DNA from: Thiobacillus sp.
Lineage (GTDB): Bacteria; Pseudomonadota; Gammaproteobacteria; Burkholderiales; Thiobacillaceae
Direction: 5' to 3'
Length of the DNA stretch: 64,000 bases
Assembly (NCBI GenBank): GCA_016124745.1
Contig: WGNC01000001.1
Location: 123,157-187,156 of the forward strand
The notes under the pieces are model-generated. The model did no database searches and had not been told where the DNA came from. It saw only the letters and a program-made list of their open reading frames with translations. Both the position numbers and the translations under genes were made by a program. Below are positions 52,803 to 62,187 of this stretch, piece by piece. Position 1 is the stretch's first letter, and the number at the start of each line of letters is the position of its first letter.

Positions 52803-52905
52803 GGGGTCAGGGGTCGGGATTCAGGAGTCGGGGCTTTTGTGCGGCCTTTGGCCGCGCCGCTTATAAAAAACGCGTAGCGACAAAGCCCCCTGAATCCTGA
52901 CCCCT
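52802..52905. repeat. Nested inverted repeat between iscA and hscB
   Basis: AGGGGTCAGG (52802-52811) pairs with CCTGACCCCT (52896-52905), ATTCAGG (52819-52825) with CCTGAAT (52889-52895), and GGGGCTTT (52830-52837) with AAAGCCCC (52882-52889). An inner hairpin GCGGCC-TTT-GGCCGC lies at 52841-52855. Repeated GGGGTC/CAGG units suggest a dispersed intergenic repeat. It could lower expression of hscBA-fdx relative to iscSUA. Confidence 0.75.
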
Positions 52906-52923
52906 AGCACCTGGCCCCTAACA

Positions 52924-53451
52924 ATGGACTTCTCCCAAACCCACTTCGAGCTGTTCGGCCTGCCGCAAACCTATGCGATAGACCGCGGTCAGCTCGACGC
53001 CGCTTACCGCGAGTTGCAGAACGCGGTGCATCCGGACCGCTTCGCCGCCCAGCCGGATAACGAGCAGCGGGTTGCGATGCAGTGGGCGACGCAGGTGAAC
53101 GAGGCGTATCAGACCCTCAAGCACCCGGTGAGCCGCGGTGTCTACCTGTTGCGACTGCAGGGCATCGAAGCACTCGACGCCAGTAACACCAAAATGGCGC
53201 CGGCATTCCTGATGCAGCAGATGGAATGGCGCGAGGCGATCGAGGAGGCGCGTGCCAGCAAGAAGGCGGATGCGCTTGACGCCCTGACCGACGAGTTGCG
53301 TGCAACGCACCGTCACATCGAGACGCAGCTTGGCGAACTGATCGATACGGCAAAGGATTACGAGGGTGCCCGTGAAGCGGTGCGCCAGTTGCGATTCATG
53401 GACAAACTCATCGCCGAGGTCGGCGATGTATACGAAGAACTCGAAGGCTGA
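52924..53451 (+). CDS. hscB: Fe-S co-chaperone HscB
   Basis: 175 residues. J-type co-chaperone: [33 protein letters not shown] with the HPD motif at residues 36-38, and a C-terminal three-helix IscU-binding domain ([28 protein letters not shown]). It stimulates HscA ATPase during cluster transfer. No good ribosome binding site precedes the ATG, which follows the inverted repeat. Confidence 0.95.
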   Translation: MDFSQTHFELFGLPQTYAIDRGQLDAAYRELQNAVHPDRFAAQPDNEQRVAMQWATQVNEAYQTLKHPVSRGVYLLRLQGIEALDASNTKMAPAFLMQQMEWREAIEEARASKKADALDALTDELRATHRHIETQLGELIDTAKDYEGAREAVRQLRFMDKLIAEVGDVYEELEG

Positions 53452-53456
53452 CCCGC

Positions 53457-55319
53457 ATGGCCCTATTGCAAATTTCCGAACCTGGCATGTCAACGGCCCC
53501 GCACCAGCACCGGCTGGCGGTTGGCATCGATCTGGGCACGACCAATTCGCTGGTGGCCACGGTGCGCTCGGGTCTCGCGGTCGTTCTGGACGACGAAGTG
53601 GGCCATTCGCTGCTGCCTTCGGTGGTGCGTTATCACCCGAACGGCGCAGTCGATGTGGGCTACGCTGCCCAGTCTGCGCAGAATCGCGATCCCCACAACA
53701 CCATTGCGTCGGTGAAGCGCTTCATGGGGCGCGGGATCGCCGATATCGACGACATCGCGAGTCTGCCGTATCACTTCGTCGATGCGCCCGGCATGGTCCA
53801 GTTGAAAACAGTTGCCGGCGTCAAAAGCCCGGTCGAAGTTTCGGCAGAAATTCTGAAAGCGCTGCGCCAACGTGCGGAGGCCGCGCTCGGTGGCGAACTG
53901 GTCGGTGCGGTCATCACCGTGCCCGCATATTTTGACGATGCCCAGCGCCAGGCCACCAAGGACGCTGCGCAACTGGCAGGCCTGAGTGTGCTGCGGCTGC
54001 TGAACGAGCCGACTGCGGCTGCCATCGCCTACGGCCTCGACAACGCATCCGAAGGCGTCTACGCGGTTTACGACCTTGGTGGTGGCACCTTCGATATTTC
54101 CATCCTCAAGCTGTCCAAGGGCGTGTTCGAGGTGCTGGCCACCAACGGCGACTCGGCACTGGGTGGCGACGACTTCGACCAGCGCATTTTCTGCTGGATG
54201 GTCGAGCAGGGCCGTTTCCAGCCGTTGTCGGCTGGCGACATGCGGCTGCTGTTGACCAAGGCGCGCGACGCCAAGGAAGCGCTGACCGAGCATGCCGAGG
54301 TGCGCGTCACCGCCGTGCTGTCGACCGGCGAAATGATGGACGCGACGCTGACCCAGATCGAGTTCAACGCGATGACAGCCGGCTTGGTCAACAAGACGCT
54401 GGCCCCCACCCGCAAGGCGCTGCGCGATGCGGATTTGAGCGTGGAGGAGATCAAGGGCGTGGTGATGGTCGGCGGCTCCACCCGGATGCCGTGCGTGCGA
54501 CATGCCGTCGCCGGCTTCTTCAGACAGACCCCGCTGACCAATCTCAATCCGGACAAGGTCGTTGCGCTGGGCGCGGCCATGCAGGCCGATGTATTGGCGG
54601 GCAACCGCGCCGGCGAAGACTGGCTGCTGCTCGACGTGATTCCGCTGTCACTGGGGCTGGAAACCATGGGTGGGCTGACCGAGAAAGTCATCCCGCGCAA
54701 CTCAACCATTCCCACCGCGCGCGCGCAGGAATTCACCACCTACAAGAATGGTCAGACCGCGATGAGTGTGCATGTGCTGCAGGGCGAACGCGAACTGGCG
54801 TCCGACTGCCGCTCGCTGGCGCGTTTCGAACTACGCGGCATCCCGCCGATGGTCGCAGGGGCGGCGCGCATCCGCGTCACCTTCCAGGTCGATGCCGACG
54901 GCCTGCTCTCGGTGGCCGCACGCGAGCAGAGCACCGGCATCGAGGCCAGCGTCCAGGTCAAGCCTTCCTATGGCCTGGGGGACGACGACATCACGCGCAT
55001 GCTGAAGGATGCCTTCACCCATGCACGGGACGACATGTTCGCTCGCGCCCTGAACGAGCAGATCGTCGACGCCAAAGGACTCATTGCCGCAACCCGCGCT
55101 GCCATGGCGGAGGACGGTGCCCTGCTTGATGCGGTCGAAACTGCTGCGATCGAAACGAGTATCGATGCCCTTGAAAACCTGATGACAGGCACCGATCATC
55201 AAGCCATCAAACGCGGCATCGAGGTGCTGAATGCGGCCACCACCGAATTCGCCCAGCGCCGCATGGACCAGAACGTGCGCCGGGCCATGGCCGGACAGAA
55301 ACTTGAAACCTTTGGTTGA
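53457..55319 (+). CDS. hscA: Fe-S assembly Hsp70 chaperone HscA
   Basis: 620 residues. The ATPase domain opens with [69 protein letters not shown] and [17 protein letters not shown] are Hsp70 signatures. The substrate-binding domain starts near residue 390 ([23 protein letters not shown]). The divergent lid and IscU-linked context mark HscA rather than DnaK. Confidence 0.97.
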   Translation: MALLQISEPGMSTAPHQHRLAVGIDLGTTNSLVATVRSGLAVVLDDEVGHSLLPSVVRYHPNGAVDVGYAAQSAQNRDPHNTIASVKRFMGRGIADIDDIASLPYHFVDAPGMVQLKTVAGVKSPVEVSAEILKALRQRAEAALGGELVGAVITVPAYFDDAQRQATKDAAQLAGLSVLRLLNEPTAAAIAYGLDNASEGVYAVYDLGGGTFDISILKLSKGVFEVLATNGDSALGGDDFDQRIFCWMVEQGRFQPLSAGDMRLLLTKARDAKEALTEHAEVRVTAVLSTGEMMDATLTQIEFNAMTAGLVNKTLAPTRKALRDADLSVEEIKGVVMVGGSTRMPCVRHAVAGFFRQTPLTNLNPDKVVALGAAMQADVLAGNRAGEDWLLLDVIPLSLGLETMGGLTEKVIPRNSTIPTARAQEFTTYKNGQTAMSVHVLQGERELASDCRSLARFELRGIPPMVAGAARIRVTFQVDADGLLSVAAREQSTGIEASVQVKPSYGLGDDDITRMLKDAFTHARDDMFARALNEQIVDAKGLIAATRAAMAEDGALLDAVETAAIETSIDALENLMTGTDHQAIKRGIEVLNAATTEFAQRRMDQNVRRAMAGQKLETFG

Positions 55320-55335
55320 TCGTGCAAGAACACTC

Positions 55336-56109
55336 ATGCTGAACGACGAATTCATCGAATTCCAGCGGGTGCGGCTTGAATCCCACCCGATCTACGCGGC
55401 GGTGACCACGCTGGACGACCTGCGCGTGTTCATGCAGCACCATGTCTATTCGGTGTGGGATTTCATGTCGCTGATCAAGTACCTGCAGAACGAAGTCGCA
55501 CCCGCACGCTGGCCGTGGACGCCGAGCGGCGATGCCACGGTGCAGCGCTTCATCAACGAACTGGTGCTGGAAGAGGAAACGGACATTGCGCTGCCAGGCT
55601 GCGAGGGGCACACCAGCCACTTCATGCTGTATCTATCCGCCATGCGCGAAATCGGCGCCGACACCGATACGCCTGCACGCTTTGTGCAGATGGTAGGAGA
55701 ACAGGGGATCGATGCCGCTCTCGGCTCGGGTCTGGTGCCGGCACCGTCCGCCACCTTTGCCCGCAGCACCTTCGATTTCATCGCCAGCGGCAAGCCTCAT
55801 ACCGTCGCTGCCGCGCTCGCGCTCGGACGTGAGCACGTCATCCCGTCGATGTTCCGTGCCTTTCTGGCGCGCATGGCGGTGACCGAAGCGCAGGCGCCGA
55901 GTTTCCACTACTACCTCAACCGCCATATTCACCTGGACGAGGACTTCCACGCACCGCTTTCCCTGCGCCTGCTGGCAGCCATGTGCGGCGGCGACGCCGA
56001 CAAATGGCGCGAAGCCGAGGCGGCAGCCGAAGCCGCCGTCAACGCCCGTATTTCATTCTGGGATGGTGTATTGAAAACACTGCCCAGCCACCATGCCCAG
56101 GCAGCCTGA
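55336..56109 (+). CDS. DUF3050 (heme-oxygenase-like fold) protein within the isc operon
   Basis: 257 residues from ATG 55336, 16 bases after hscA and 18 before fdx, so it is an operon member. MLNDEFIEFQRVRLESHPIYAAV and the all-helical pattern match DUF3050, which I place in the heme-oxygenase-like superfamily from memory. Candidate metal ligands are His35/His36 (MQHHVYSVWDF), Glu79-81 (VLEEETD), His92/His95 (GHTSHFMLY), Glu166/His167 (GREHVIP) and His197, His199, Asp201, Asp203 and His205 (NRHIHLDEDFHAP). This would suit a diiron or heme-type cofactor. No role in Fe-S assembly is established to my knowledge. Confidence 0.85.
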   Translation: MLNDEFIEFQRVRLESHPIYAAVTTLDDLRVFMQHHVYSVWDFMSLIKYLQNEVAPARWPWTPSGDATVQRFINELVLEEETDIALPGCEGHTSHFMLYLSAMREIGADTDTPARFVQMVGEQGIDAALGSGLVPAPSATFARSTFDFIASGKPHTVAAALALGREHVIPSMFRAFLARMAVTEAQAPSFHYYLNRHIHLDEDFHAPLSLRLLAAMCGGDADKWREAEAAAEAAVNARISFWDGVLKTLPSHHAQAA

Positions 56110-56127
56110 CTGTCTCCAATTCAAACC

Positions 56128-56466
56128 ATGCCCCAACTCATCGTATTGCCCCATGTCGAACTCTGCCCCGAGGGTACCGTGATCGAAGCCAAGCCCGGCG
56201 ACACCATTTGCGACACCCTGCTCGCCAACGGCGTCGAAATCGAACACGCCTGCGAAAAATCCTGCGCCTGCACTACCTGCCACGTCATCGTGCGCGAAGG
56301 CTTCAATTCGCTGGAAGCTTCCAGCGAAGAAGAGGATGATCTGCTCGACAAGGCCTGGGGCCTGGAACCGCAATCGCGGCTGTCGTGCCAGGCGCGCGTG
56401 AACAGCAGCGACCTGGTGATCGAAATTCCCAAATACACCATCAACATGGTCAAGGAAGGGCATTGA
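56128..56466 (+). CDS. fdx: ISC-type [2Fe-2S] ferredoxin
   Basis: 112 residues. Adrenodoxin-like ferredoxin with ligands Cys42, Cys48, Cys51 (ACEKSCACTTCHVIV) and Cys87 (SRLSCQARV), the same positions as E. coli Fdx. It supplies electrons for cluster assembly on IscU. iscX follows after one base. Confidence 0.97.
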   Translation: MPQLIVLPHVELCPEGTVIEAKPGDTICDTLLANGVEIEHACEKSCACTTCHVIVREGFNSLEASSEEEDDLLDKAWGLEPQSRLSCQARVNSSDLVIEIPKYTINMVKEGH

Positions 56467-56467
56467 A

Positions 56468-56662
56468 ATGAAGTGGACGGATTCCCTCGACATCGCCATC
56501 GAACTCGCCGAAGCACACCCCGAGATCGACCCGCGCACCATCCGCTTCACCGACCTGCACGCCTGGGTGATGGAACTGCCCGACTTCGAGGACAACCCCG
56601 AGCATTCCGGCGAAAAGATCCTCGAAGCCATCCAGATGGCCTGGATCGACGAAGTCAGTTAA
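56468..56662 (+). CDS. iscX: Fe-S assembly protein IscX
   Basis: 64 residues. Small acidic protein: MKWTDSLDIAIELAEAHPEIDPRTIRFTDLHAWVMELPDF-type sequence, ending EAIQMAWIDEVS. IscX binds IscS and iron and tunes the rate of assembly. It closes the isc operon; no strong terminator is visible after it. Confidence 0.96.
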   Translation: MKWTDSLDIAIELAEAHPEIDPRTIRFTDLHAWVMELPDFEDNPEHSGEKILEAIQMAWIDEVS

Positions 56663-57003
56663 GTCAAGACGGTTGCAGCTTCCGACTCTTCAACGTGCTG
56701 GGCGAATTCAATTCGGGGACAGAGATTGAAGAGGGCTGGCGCCGCCCGCCGCACCGCGGGTCCGATCTCCTGAGCCAATCATCGAGCGTCGGGCCGACGG
56801 TGGTCCGTTGCGACAGTGGGCTCTGGGCACAGCGTGATTCCCCGGGATGACTGCGAACGGGTGCGATCACCTAGCCTGCTCCAGTCTTTCAGTGCATTTC
56901 TTGCACAAGGTGCACCTCCCTGCATAGGCCCTGCTTGCGGTGGGCTTGAAAAATCTGCATATCACATCAAAATTAAAGCCTGTCACTCGGGCTGATAGAG
57001 GCT
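56663..57003. other. Intergenic region with possible clpS promoter
   Basis: 341 bases without a supported gene; in-frame readings are shadows. Near the end, CTTGAAA (56945-56951) matches the -35 of sigma-32 promoters, but only a weak CACAT follows as -10. TGCAC and GTGCA at 56902-56914 form a short inverted repeat. Confidence 0.35.
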
Positions 57004-57312
57004 ATGGCAACCAAACGAGAAGGCAGTACCTTACTGGAGCCGACTGCGGTCAGAGTGAAACCGCCGCCCTTGTACAAGGTGTTGCTGCTGAATGACGACT
57101 ACACTCCGATGGAATTCGTGGTGCACGTTTTGAAGAAGTTTTTTGGCATCGACCAAGAACGGGCTACACAAATCATGCTCAAAGTGCATACTGAGGGTGT
57201 CGGTGTGTGCGGTGTGTACCCAAGGGACATTGCGCACACCAAAGTCGAGCAGGTTATCGATTTCGCGAGGCAGCATCAGCACCCGCTGCAATGTACGATG
57301 GAGGAAAGTTAG
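57004..57312 (+). CDS. clpS: ATP-dependent Clp protease adaptor ClpS
   Basis: 102 residues. ClpS delivers N-degron substrates to Clp[29 protein letters not shown] carries the substrate pocket (Asn-Asp-Asp and Met), and [25 protein letters not shown] the ClpA-binding face. It is joined head to tail to clpA with no gap, as usual. Confidence 0.97.
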   Translation: MATKREGSTLLEPTAVRVKPPPLYKVLLLNDDYTPMEFVVHVLKKFFGIDQERATQIMLKVHTEGVGVCGVYPRDIAHTKVEQVIDFARQHQHPLQCTMEES

Positions 57313-59568
57313 ATGATTGCCCAGGAACTCGAAGTCACGCTGCACATGGCCTTTATGGATGCGCGGCAAAAGCGCCACGAATTCATATCGGTGGAGCACC
57401 TGCTGCTGGCGATGCTGGACAATCCGTCAGCGGTGGAAGTGCTGCGTGCCTGCGGCGCCAACATCGAGGCCATGCGCGATCAGCTGGGCAACTTCATCGA
57501 GGAGCACACGCCCAAGGTCGAAGGCGAAGAGGAGGTTGACACCCAGCCGACACTCGGATTCCAGCGCGTGATCCAGCGTGCCATCCTCCATGTGCAATCC
57601 TCTGGCAAGAAGGAAGTGACCGGCGCCAACGTGCTGGTGGCCGTATTTGGCGAAAAGGATTCCCATGCGGTGTTTTTCCTGAGCCAGCAAGGGGTTACGC
57701 GGCTCGACATCGTCAACTTCATCTCTCACGGCATCACCAAAACCCCGCAAAGCGAGCCGGCGCCACGCTCGGATGAGTCTGCCGAGACCAGTTCCGAGGC
57801 ACCTGCCGCCTCGCCGCTAGACAGTTTCGCGCAGAATCTCAATGCGCAGGCCATGGCCGGCAAGATCGATCCGCTCATCGGGCGTGACAACGAACTGACC
57901 CGAGTGATCCAGACACTGTGTCGGCGGCGCAAGAACAATCCCCTGCTGGTGGGGGAGGCCGGGGTGGGAAAAACTGCCATTGCCGAAGGACTTGCGCGAC
58001 GCATCATCGAAGGCACGGTCCCAGAGATCCTGGCGGAGAGCACGGTTTACGCCCTGGACATGGGCGCCTTGCTGGCCGGCACCAAGTATCGCGGCGACTT
58101 CGAACAGCGTCTGAAAGGCGTGCTGAAGCAGTTGTCCGATAATTCAAGGGCCATCCTGTTCATCGACGAGATTCATACCCTGATCGGCGCGGGCGCAGCG
58201 TCGGGCGGCACGCTCGATGCGTCCAACCTGCTGAAGCCGGCACTGTCGTCCGGCAATCTGCGCTGCATCGGCGCCACGACGTACACGGAATACCGCGGTA
58301 TTTTCGAAAAGGATCATGCCCTGTCGCGGCGCTTCCAGAAGGTCGATGTGCCGGAGCCCTCCGTCACCGAGACGGTCGCCATCCTGCGCGGCCTGAAATC
58401 GCGTTTCGAGGATCATCACGGGGTCAAGTACACGTCGGCCGCGCTGACCACGGCGGCGCAGTTGTCGGCGCGCTATATCAATGACCGCCACCTGCCCGAC
58501 AAGGCGATCGACGTGATCGACGAGGCCGGCGCGGCACAACGCATATTGCCGAAGTCGAAGCAGAAGCGTCTGATCACGCCGCGCGAGATCGAGGACATCA
58601 TCGCCAAGATTGCCCGCATTCCGCCCAAATCGGTGTCGTCCGACGACAAGAGTTCGCTGAAGACGCTGGACCGTGATCTGAAGGCCGTGGTGTTTGGCCA
58701 GGATGCGGCCATCGATGCCCTGGCCAATGCGATCAAGATGTCGCGCAGCGGCCTCGGCAACCCGCAGAAGCCGATTGGCAACTTCCTGTTTTCCGGGCCC
58801 ACCGGCGTGGGCAAGACCGAAGTCGCACGTCAGCTGGCCTATGTACTGGGCGTTGAATTGCTGCGCTTCGACATGTCGGAATACATGGAACGGCACGCAG
58901 TGTCGCGTCTGATCGGTGCGCCGCCCGGCTATGTCGGTTTCGACCAGGGTGGCCTGTTGACCGAAGCCGTCAGCAAGCACCCCTACGCGGTGATTTTGCT
59001 GGATGAGGTGGAAAAAGCCCATCCCGACATCTTCAATGTCTTGTTGCAGGTGATGGACCATGGCACGCTGACCGATACCAACGGACGCAAGGCCGATTTC
59101 CGCAATGTGGTGCTGATCATGACCACCAATGCGGGCGCTGAAATGCTCAATAAGTCGACCATCGGATTCTCCAACTCGCGTGAGAGCGGCGACGAAATGG
59201 GGGAGATCAAGCGCATGTTCACCCCGGAATTCCGCAACCGGCTGGATGCGATCATCCCGTTTGCACAGTTGTCAGAGCCCGTCGTCATGCAAGTGGTGGA
59301 CAAGTTCCTCATGCAGCTGGAAGAACAGCTGCACGAAAAGAAGGTCGAAGCGGTGTTTACCGACGCGCTCAAGGCTTATCTTGCCAAGCATGGCTTCGAT
59401 CCGCTGATGGGCGCCCGCCCTATGGCACGCCTGATCCAGGACACCATCCGCAAGGCACTGGCAGACGAGCTGCTGTTCGGCAAGCTGGCGCAGGGCGGAA
59501 GGGTAACCATCGATATCGATGCCGGCGACAAGGTCCGCCTGGAGTTCGAAGAGGCAGTACCGGCATAA
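57313..59568 (+). CDS. clpA: ATP-dependent Clp protease ATP-binding subunit ClpA
   Basis: 751 residues. The N-terminal Clp-N repeat domain ([27 protein letters not shown]) is followed by two AAA+ modules: Walker [19 protein letters not shown] with [14 protein letters not shown], and [18 protein letters not shown] with [16 protein letters not shown]. The IGF-type loop for ClpP docking is represented by STIGFSNS. ClpA unfolds substrates for ClpP. The ATG follows the clpS stop directly. Confidence 0.98.
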   Translation: MIAQELEVTLHMAFMDARQKRHEFISVEHLLLAMLDNPSAVEVLRACGANIEAMRDQLGNFIEEHTPKVEGEEEVDTQPTLGFQRVIQRAILHVQSSGKKEVTGANVLVAVFGEKDSHAVFFLSQQGVTRLDIVNFISHGITKTPQSEPAPRSDESAETSSEAPAASPLDSFAQNLNAQAMAGKIDPLIGRDNELTRVIQTLCRRRKNNPLLVGEAGVGKTAIAEGLARRIIEGTVPEILAESTVYALDMGALLAGTKYRGDFEQRLKGVLKQLSDNSRAILFIDEIHTLIGAGAASGGTLDASNLLKPALSSGNLRCIGATTYTEYRGIFEKDHALSRRFQKVDVPEPSVTETVAILRGLKSRFEDHHGVKYTSAALTTAAQLSARYINDRHLPDKAIDVIDEAGAAQRILPKSKQKRLITPREIEDIIAKIARIPPKSVSSDDKSSLKTLDRDLKAVVFGQDAAIDALANAIKMSRSGLGNPQKPIGNFLFSGPTGVGKTEVARQLAYVLGVELLRFDMSEYMERHAVSRLIGAPPGYVGFDQGGLLTEAVSKHPYAVILLDEVEKAHPDIFNVLLQVMDHGTLTDTNGRKADFRNVVLIMTTNAGAEMLNKSTIGFSNSRESGDEMGEIKRMFTPEFRNRLDAIIPFAQLSEPVVMQVVDKFLMQLEEQLHEKKVEAVFTDALKAYLAKHGFDPLMGARPMARLIQDTIRKALADELLFGKLAQGGRVTIDIDAGDKVRLEFEEAVPA

Positions 59569-59726
59569 ATTGCCATAAAGATTCATGCATGTTCGTCCGT
59601 TAGTCGAGACAGTAACGGGTACGAGCGATTTCCTGATCGTGTTTCCTGCACCATTCCTGATGAATGGTCGCGGATACCTCTGGAATGCCCGGCCCGTGGC
59701 AAATTCGACCGACGAAAGGAACCTAT

Positions 59727-60380
59727 ATGAATACCCGACCTGCAGCGCGTATCGTCGCCGTTACGTTGATAGCCTTAATGCCATTCTGCGCACATGCTGC
59801 CAATTCAACGGCCAACACGGCCAATGGTGCCTCCGTTTCCGATGAAGACTTGAGTTCCGCAAGCGAGCGGATCCGCGAAACCGGAGCCAAACTGCAGGCG
59901 GACATCAGGAAGGCACGTGCCCGCCTTGAGGCACAACAGGCGAAAGAGGAAGCAGAACGCAAACGTGAAGCCGAGCAGGCGCGGCAACTGGCACTCAGGG
60001 AAGAAAGGCAGCAACAGGCCCAGGAAGCTGCCCAGGCCAGAGCGCGTCAGGAGGAACTGGCCAAGATCGAGAAGGCTGAGCGCGAAAAGCAGCGCATCCT
60101 GACTGCGCAGCGCGAAAAAGAGGCGCAGGCAGCCGAAAAACTGGCTGCCAAGCAGAGGGCGGCCGAGGCACTCAAGGCAATGCGGGCCTCGGCGGGAATA
60201 AGCGGGACCTTCGCTGAAGCCACTCCGGCAGAGAAACAGCAGTTGGCGCTGAATCAGGCAAGCAAGCAGCAGGCAGCCGCCAAAGAGGAGGAGGCCAGGA
60301 AGCTGGAGGCCAAGGAAAAAGCTGCTGCTGCGCTCAAGGCAATGCGTGCGTCGGCAGGTCCGAAAGGGTATGCCGACTGA
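59727..60380 (+). CDS. Exported coiled-coil protein with duplicated LKAMRASAG motif
   Basis: 217 residues from ATG 59727, preceded by AAAGGAAC. A signal peptide (IVAVTLIALMPFCAHA) leads into about 150 residues of almost unbroken charged helix rich in Ala, Glu, Gln, Lys and Arg (for example KEEAERKREAEQARQLALREER), a predicted coiled coil. The motif AAEALKAMRASAG near residue 155 recurs as AAAALKAMRASAGPKG near the C-terminus, so the ends of the two helical blocks are duplicated. Unknown function; a periplasmic spacer or scaffold is plausible. It stands alone after clpA. Confidence 0.75.
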   Translation: MNTRPAARIVAVTLIALMPFCAHAANSTANTANGASVSDEDLSSASERIRETGAKLQADIRKARARLEAQQAKEEAERKREAEQARQLALREERQQQAQEAAQARARQEELAKIEKAEREKQRILTAQREKEAQAAEKLAAKQRAAEALKAMRASAGISGTFAEATPAEKQQLALNQASKQQAAAKEEEARKLEAKEKAAAALKAMRASAGPKGYAD

Positions 60381-60811
60381 GCTGATACCTCAAGGTTACA
60401 GATCCCTGTCCGGTAGCAACCGTAATTGCGTTGAGCCGACGAGAGTTCATAGATGAAGTCGAAAGCTGCACGGTATCCGTGGCTTTCGGCTTTATTGCTT
60501 CAGGGCGGCGCTGATCAATTTGGTCCGTTCGCCCTGAGCCTAAAGCCGCGCCCATGGCACCCAAAAAAACCCCGATTTGGCTGGAGGGGCGGTGGAACGC
60601 GCGTAGCGATTACCCTTGTGCCGCGAGACCGAAGCGCCTTCCCTCCTTCCGGCCGGTGGGGGCAGTTGGAGTCCGCCAGGGATCTGCAGGGCACAGTAGG
60701 TGGTAGTGAAGGTAGCGCGCTGTTCCTGGTGTAAAGCAGGCTGTCACGGTACCGGCGTGTTCATCCAGATTGCTGCCGGGCCGCGTGCGCTGCCTTCGCC
60801 GACGGCAGTCG
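60381..60811. other. Gene-poor region
   Basis: About 430 bases where open frames on both strands (60453-60734 plus, 60334-60564 and 60610-60831 minus) have no recognisable domain, signal or ribosome binding site. Nearby decay of an SRAP gene suggests that this stretch is degenerate DNA. Confidence 0.45.
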
Positions 60812-61039
60812 TCAGCCGGCTTTCTCCGCACGGACCGGGCCTGCGTGCCAGAGGGTGTTGCGTGCCCGGCTGACCGGCCATTCGCTGAGCCGGTCTTCGG
60901 GGGCGGCGGCCAGCAACCGCTTGAGGCTGGCGGTGCCGTGATTGTCAGGATCGAGCCAGCGTGCGCAGTCTTGTGGGGCTAGGATCACGGGCATGCGGTC
61001 AGCGACCGCACCGCAGGCACCAGATTGACAGCGGGACGG
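60812..61039 (-). pseudogene. C-terminal remnant of SRAP (YedK/HMCES-like) protein
   Basis: Minus-strand frame ending at 60812 reads VADRMPVILAPQDCARWLDP, then LKRLLAAAPEDRL and SEWPVSRARN. This matches the C-terminal third of SOS-response-associated peptidase proteins, which crosslink abasic sites in single-stranded DNA (catalytic Cys2 at the N-terminus). Upstream codons stay open for a short way but lack the MCGR start, the NARAE motif and the rest of the domain. The gene is therefore truncated and presumed inactive. The 5' boundary is approximate. Confidence 0.65.
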
Positions 61040-61170
61040 ATCACTCTGGTCGATTTGCCGCGGGCAGAACCTGCGCTGGGGCGGCTGCTGCCGCGGGCGA
61101 ATTGGGTCATTTTTTCTGATTGAGTTCTGTAACAGAATTCAAACGAAGGAAAGGCTTGGATGCGCGCGCT

Positions 61171-61482
61171 CTAAAAACACCACGGTTTGGCCAGGCTCCA
61201 GCCGATGCCGCGACAGTAGATGCAGGGGGAGTCGGCCCGCTTGCCTGTGCCGCCGCAACGGGTGCAGCGCTTCCATATGGCATCGCGCACGGCAGTGGCA
61301 TAGGTGCCGCTGCAACGGTGGCCGCGCGGGCTGCGCCCGCAGCGCTGGTTGATCGCCTCCTTGCGATAGGTAATGGCGCCGCATACCCGACAGACCCCGA
61401 GGGGATGACGCTTGACAGAATCGGCCGTGGGCTGCTGCCCCGGTGCGGGGGGCGGACACAGGCGTGGTTGCGGTTTGTTCAT
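61171..61482 (-). CDS. Small zinc-finger-like CxxC/CxxCxGxG protein
   Basis: 103 residues from ATG 61482. After a Pro/Gln-rich start, two Cys clusters follow: CRVCGAITYRKEAINQRC, and then RCTRCGGTGKRADSPCIYCRGIGW. The second pair copies the DnaJ-type CxxCxGxG knuckle. It probably binds zinc and may bind RNA, DNA or a protein partner. Similar short proteins occur in betaproteobacteria, from memory, without known function. It lies 52 bases downstream of infA on the same strand. The start lacks a clear ribosome binding site. Confidence 0.65.
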   Translation of the reverse strand: MNKPQPRLCPPPAPGQQPTADSVKRHPLGVCRVCGAITYRKEAINQRCGRSPRGHRCSGTYATAVRDAIWKRCTRCGGTGKRADSPCIYCRGIGWSLAKPWCF

Positions 61483-61534
61483 TCGGCAGCGGTAATGGAT
61501 GCATTCCGGACGGGTTGCAAGAACGCGCGTCGGA

Positions 61535-61801
61535 TCAACCGGGCCTTCTGGCTGCGGCAGGGCGCTGTGGCTGCGAGTAGGCTTCCTTGTGGCGGAAGTT
61601 GATGCGGCCCTTGGTCAGGTCGTAGGGCGACATTTCGATGGTGACCTTGTCGCCGGCCAGGATGCGGATGCGGTGCTTACGCATCTTGCCTGAAGCGTAC
61701 GCGGTGATTTCGAAGCCGTTGTCCAGGGTTACGCGAAAGCGCGTTTGCGGCAGCACTTCGTTGACGACGCCTTCCATTTCTACCAGTTCTTCTTTTGACA
61801 T
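61535..61801 (-). CDS. infA: Translation initiation factor IF-1
   Basis: 88 residues from ATG 61801. S1-like OB fold: [57 protein letters not shown] core is diagnostic. A 16-residue basic/Pro tail ([17 protein letters not shown]) extends beyond classical 72-residue IF-1. Betaproteobacteria often carry such a stand-alone infA in addition to one in a ribosomal-protein operon. Confidence 0.95.
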   Translation of the reverse strand: MSKEELVEMEGVVNEVLPQTRFRVTLDNGFEITAYASGKMRKHRIRILAGDKVTIEMSPYDLTKGRINFRHKEAYSQPQRPAAARRPG

Positions 61802-62187
61802 GCTTCGATTCCTCAAGATTGACCTGTGGCGCGACGGTGCAGTGCGCCAGTGTGGGTGGATGTTCGCAAGATCGCAGCAGGGCTGCGGAAGAGGCGCCCC
61901 GTCGGGGCGCGGTGCGGCTACCTAGGGGGCCAGCCGACTGAGTGCCCGTCAGGGCGGAAGAGGACAGACAAAACTATCGATCTACGCTGACAGTATGGTG
62001 GCCGAGGCCCGTATTGGCAAGGCTGGCGGGAAAGGCCCGCGCCATTGCTGGGATGCGGCGGAGTGCCTGCAGGCCCCACCTGGAAAATGCCGCCAAAATA
62101 GCGACAAGGTCATTCATTGAACGGCGAACGCGTCGCACGCCCGGGCAGGGCAGCGACGCACTGCCTTGCGCCGGAAAGTGACCGCCG
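61802..62187. other. infA upstream region with hairpin; possible gene fragment
   Basis: 386 bases. GCGCCCC-GTC-GGGGCGC (61894-61910) is a perfect 7-bp hairpin, about 95 bases before infA and placed to lie in its leader. On the minus strand 61974-62117 a short frame (LVAILAAFSRWGLQALRRI) faintly resembles an MlaE permease N-terminus but ends after 47 codons without membrane helices. I do not call it a gene. Confidence 0.4.

Noticed and set aside
60453..60734. 93-codon plus-strand frame after the coiled-coil gene
   Set aside because: No recognisable motif or ribosome binding site; lies in apparently degenerate DNA.
61120..61602. 160-codon plus-strand frame over the CxxCxGxG gene
   Set aside because: Ala/Arg/Gly-rich shadow; the minus-strand reading has organised Cys motifs.
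61974..62117. Short minus-strand frame resembling an MlaE N-terminus
   Set aside because: Only 47 codons, similarity faint and remembered, no permease helices follow; noted within the intergenic entry only.
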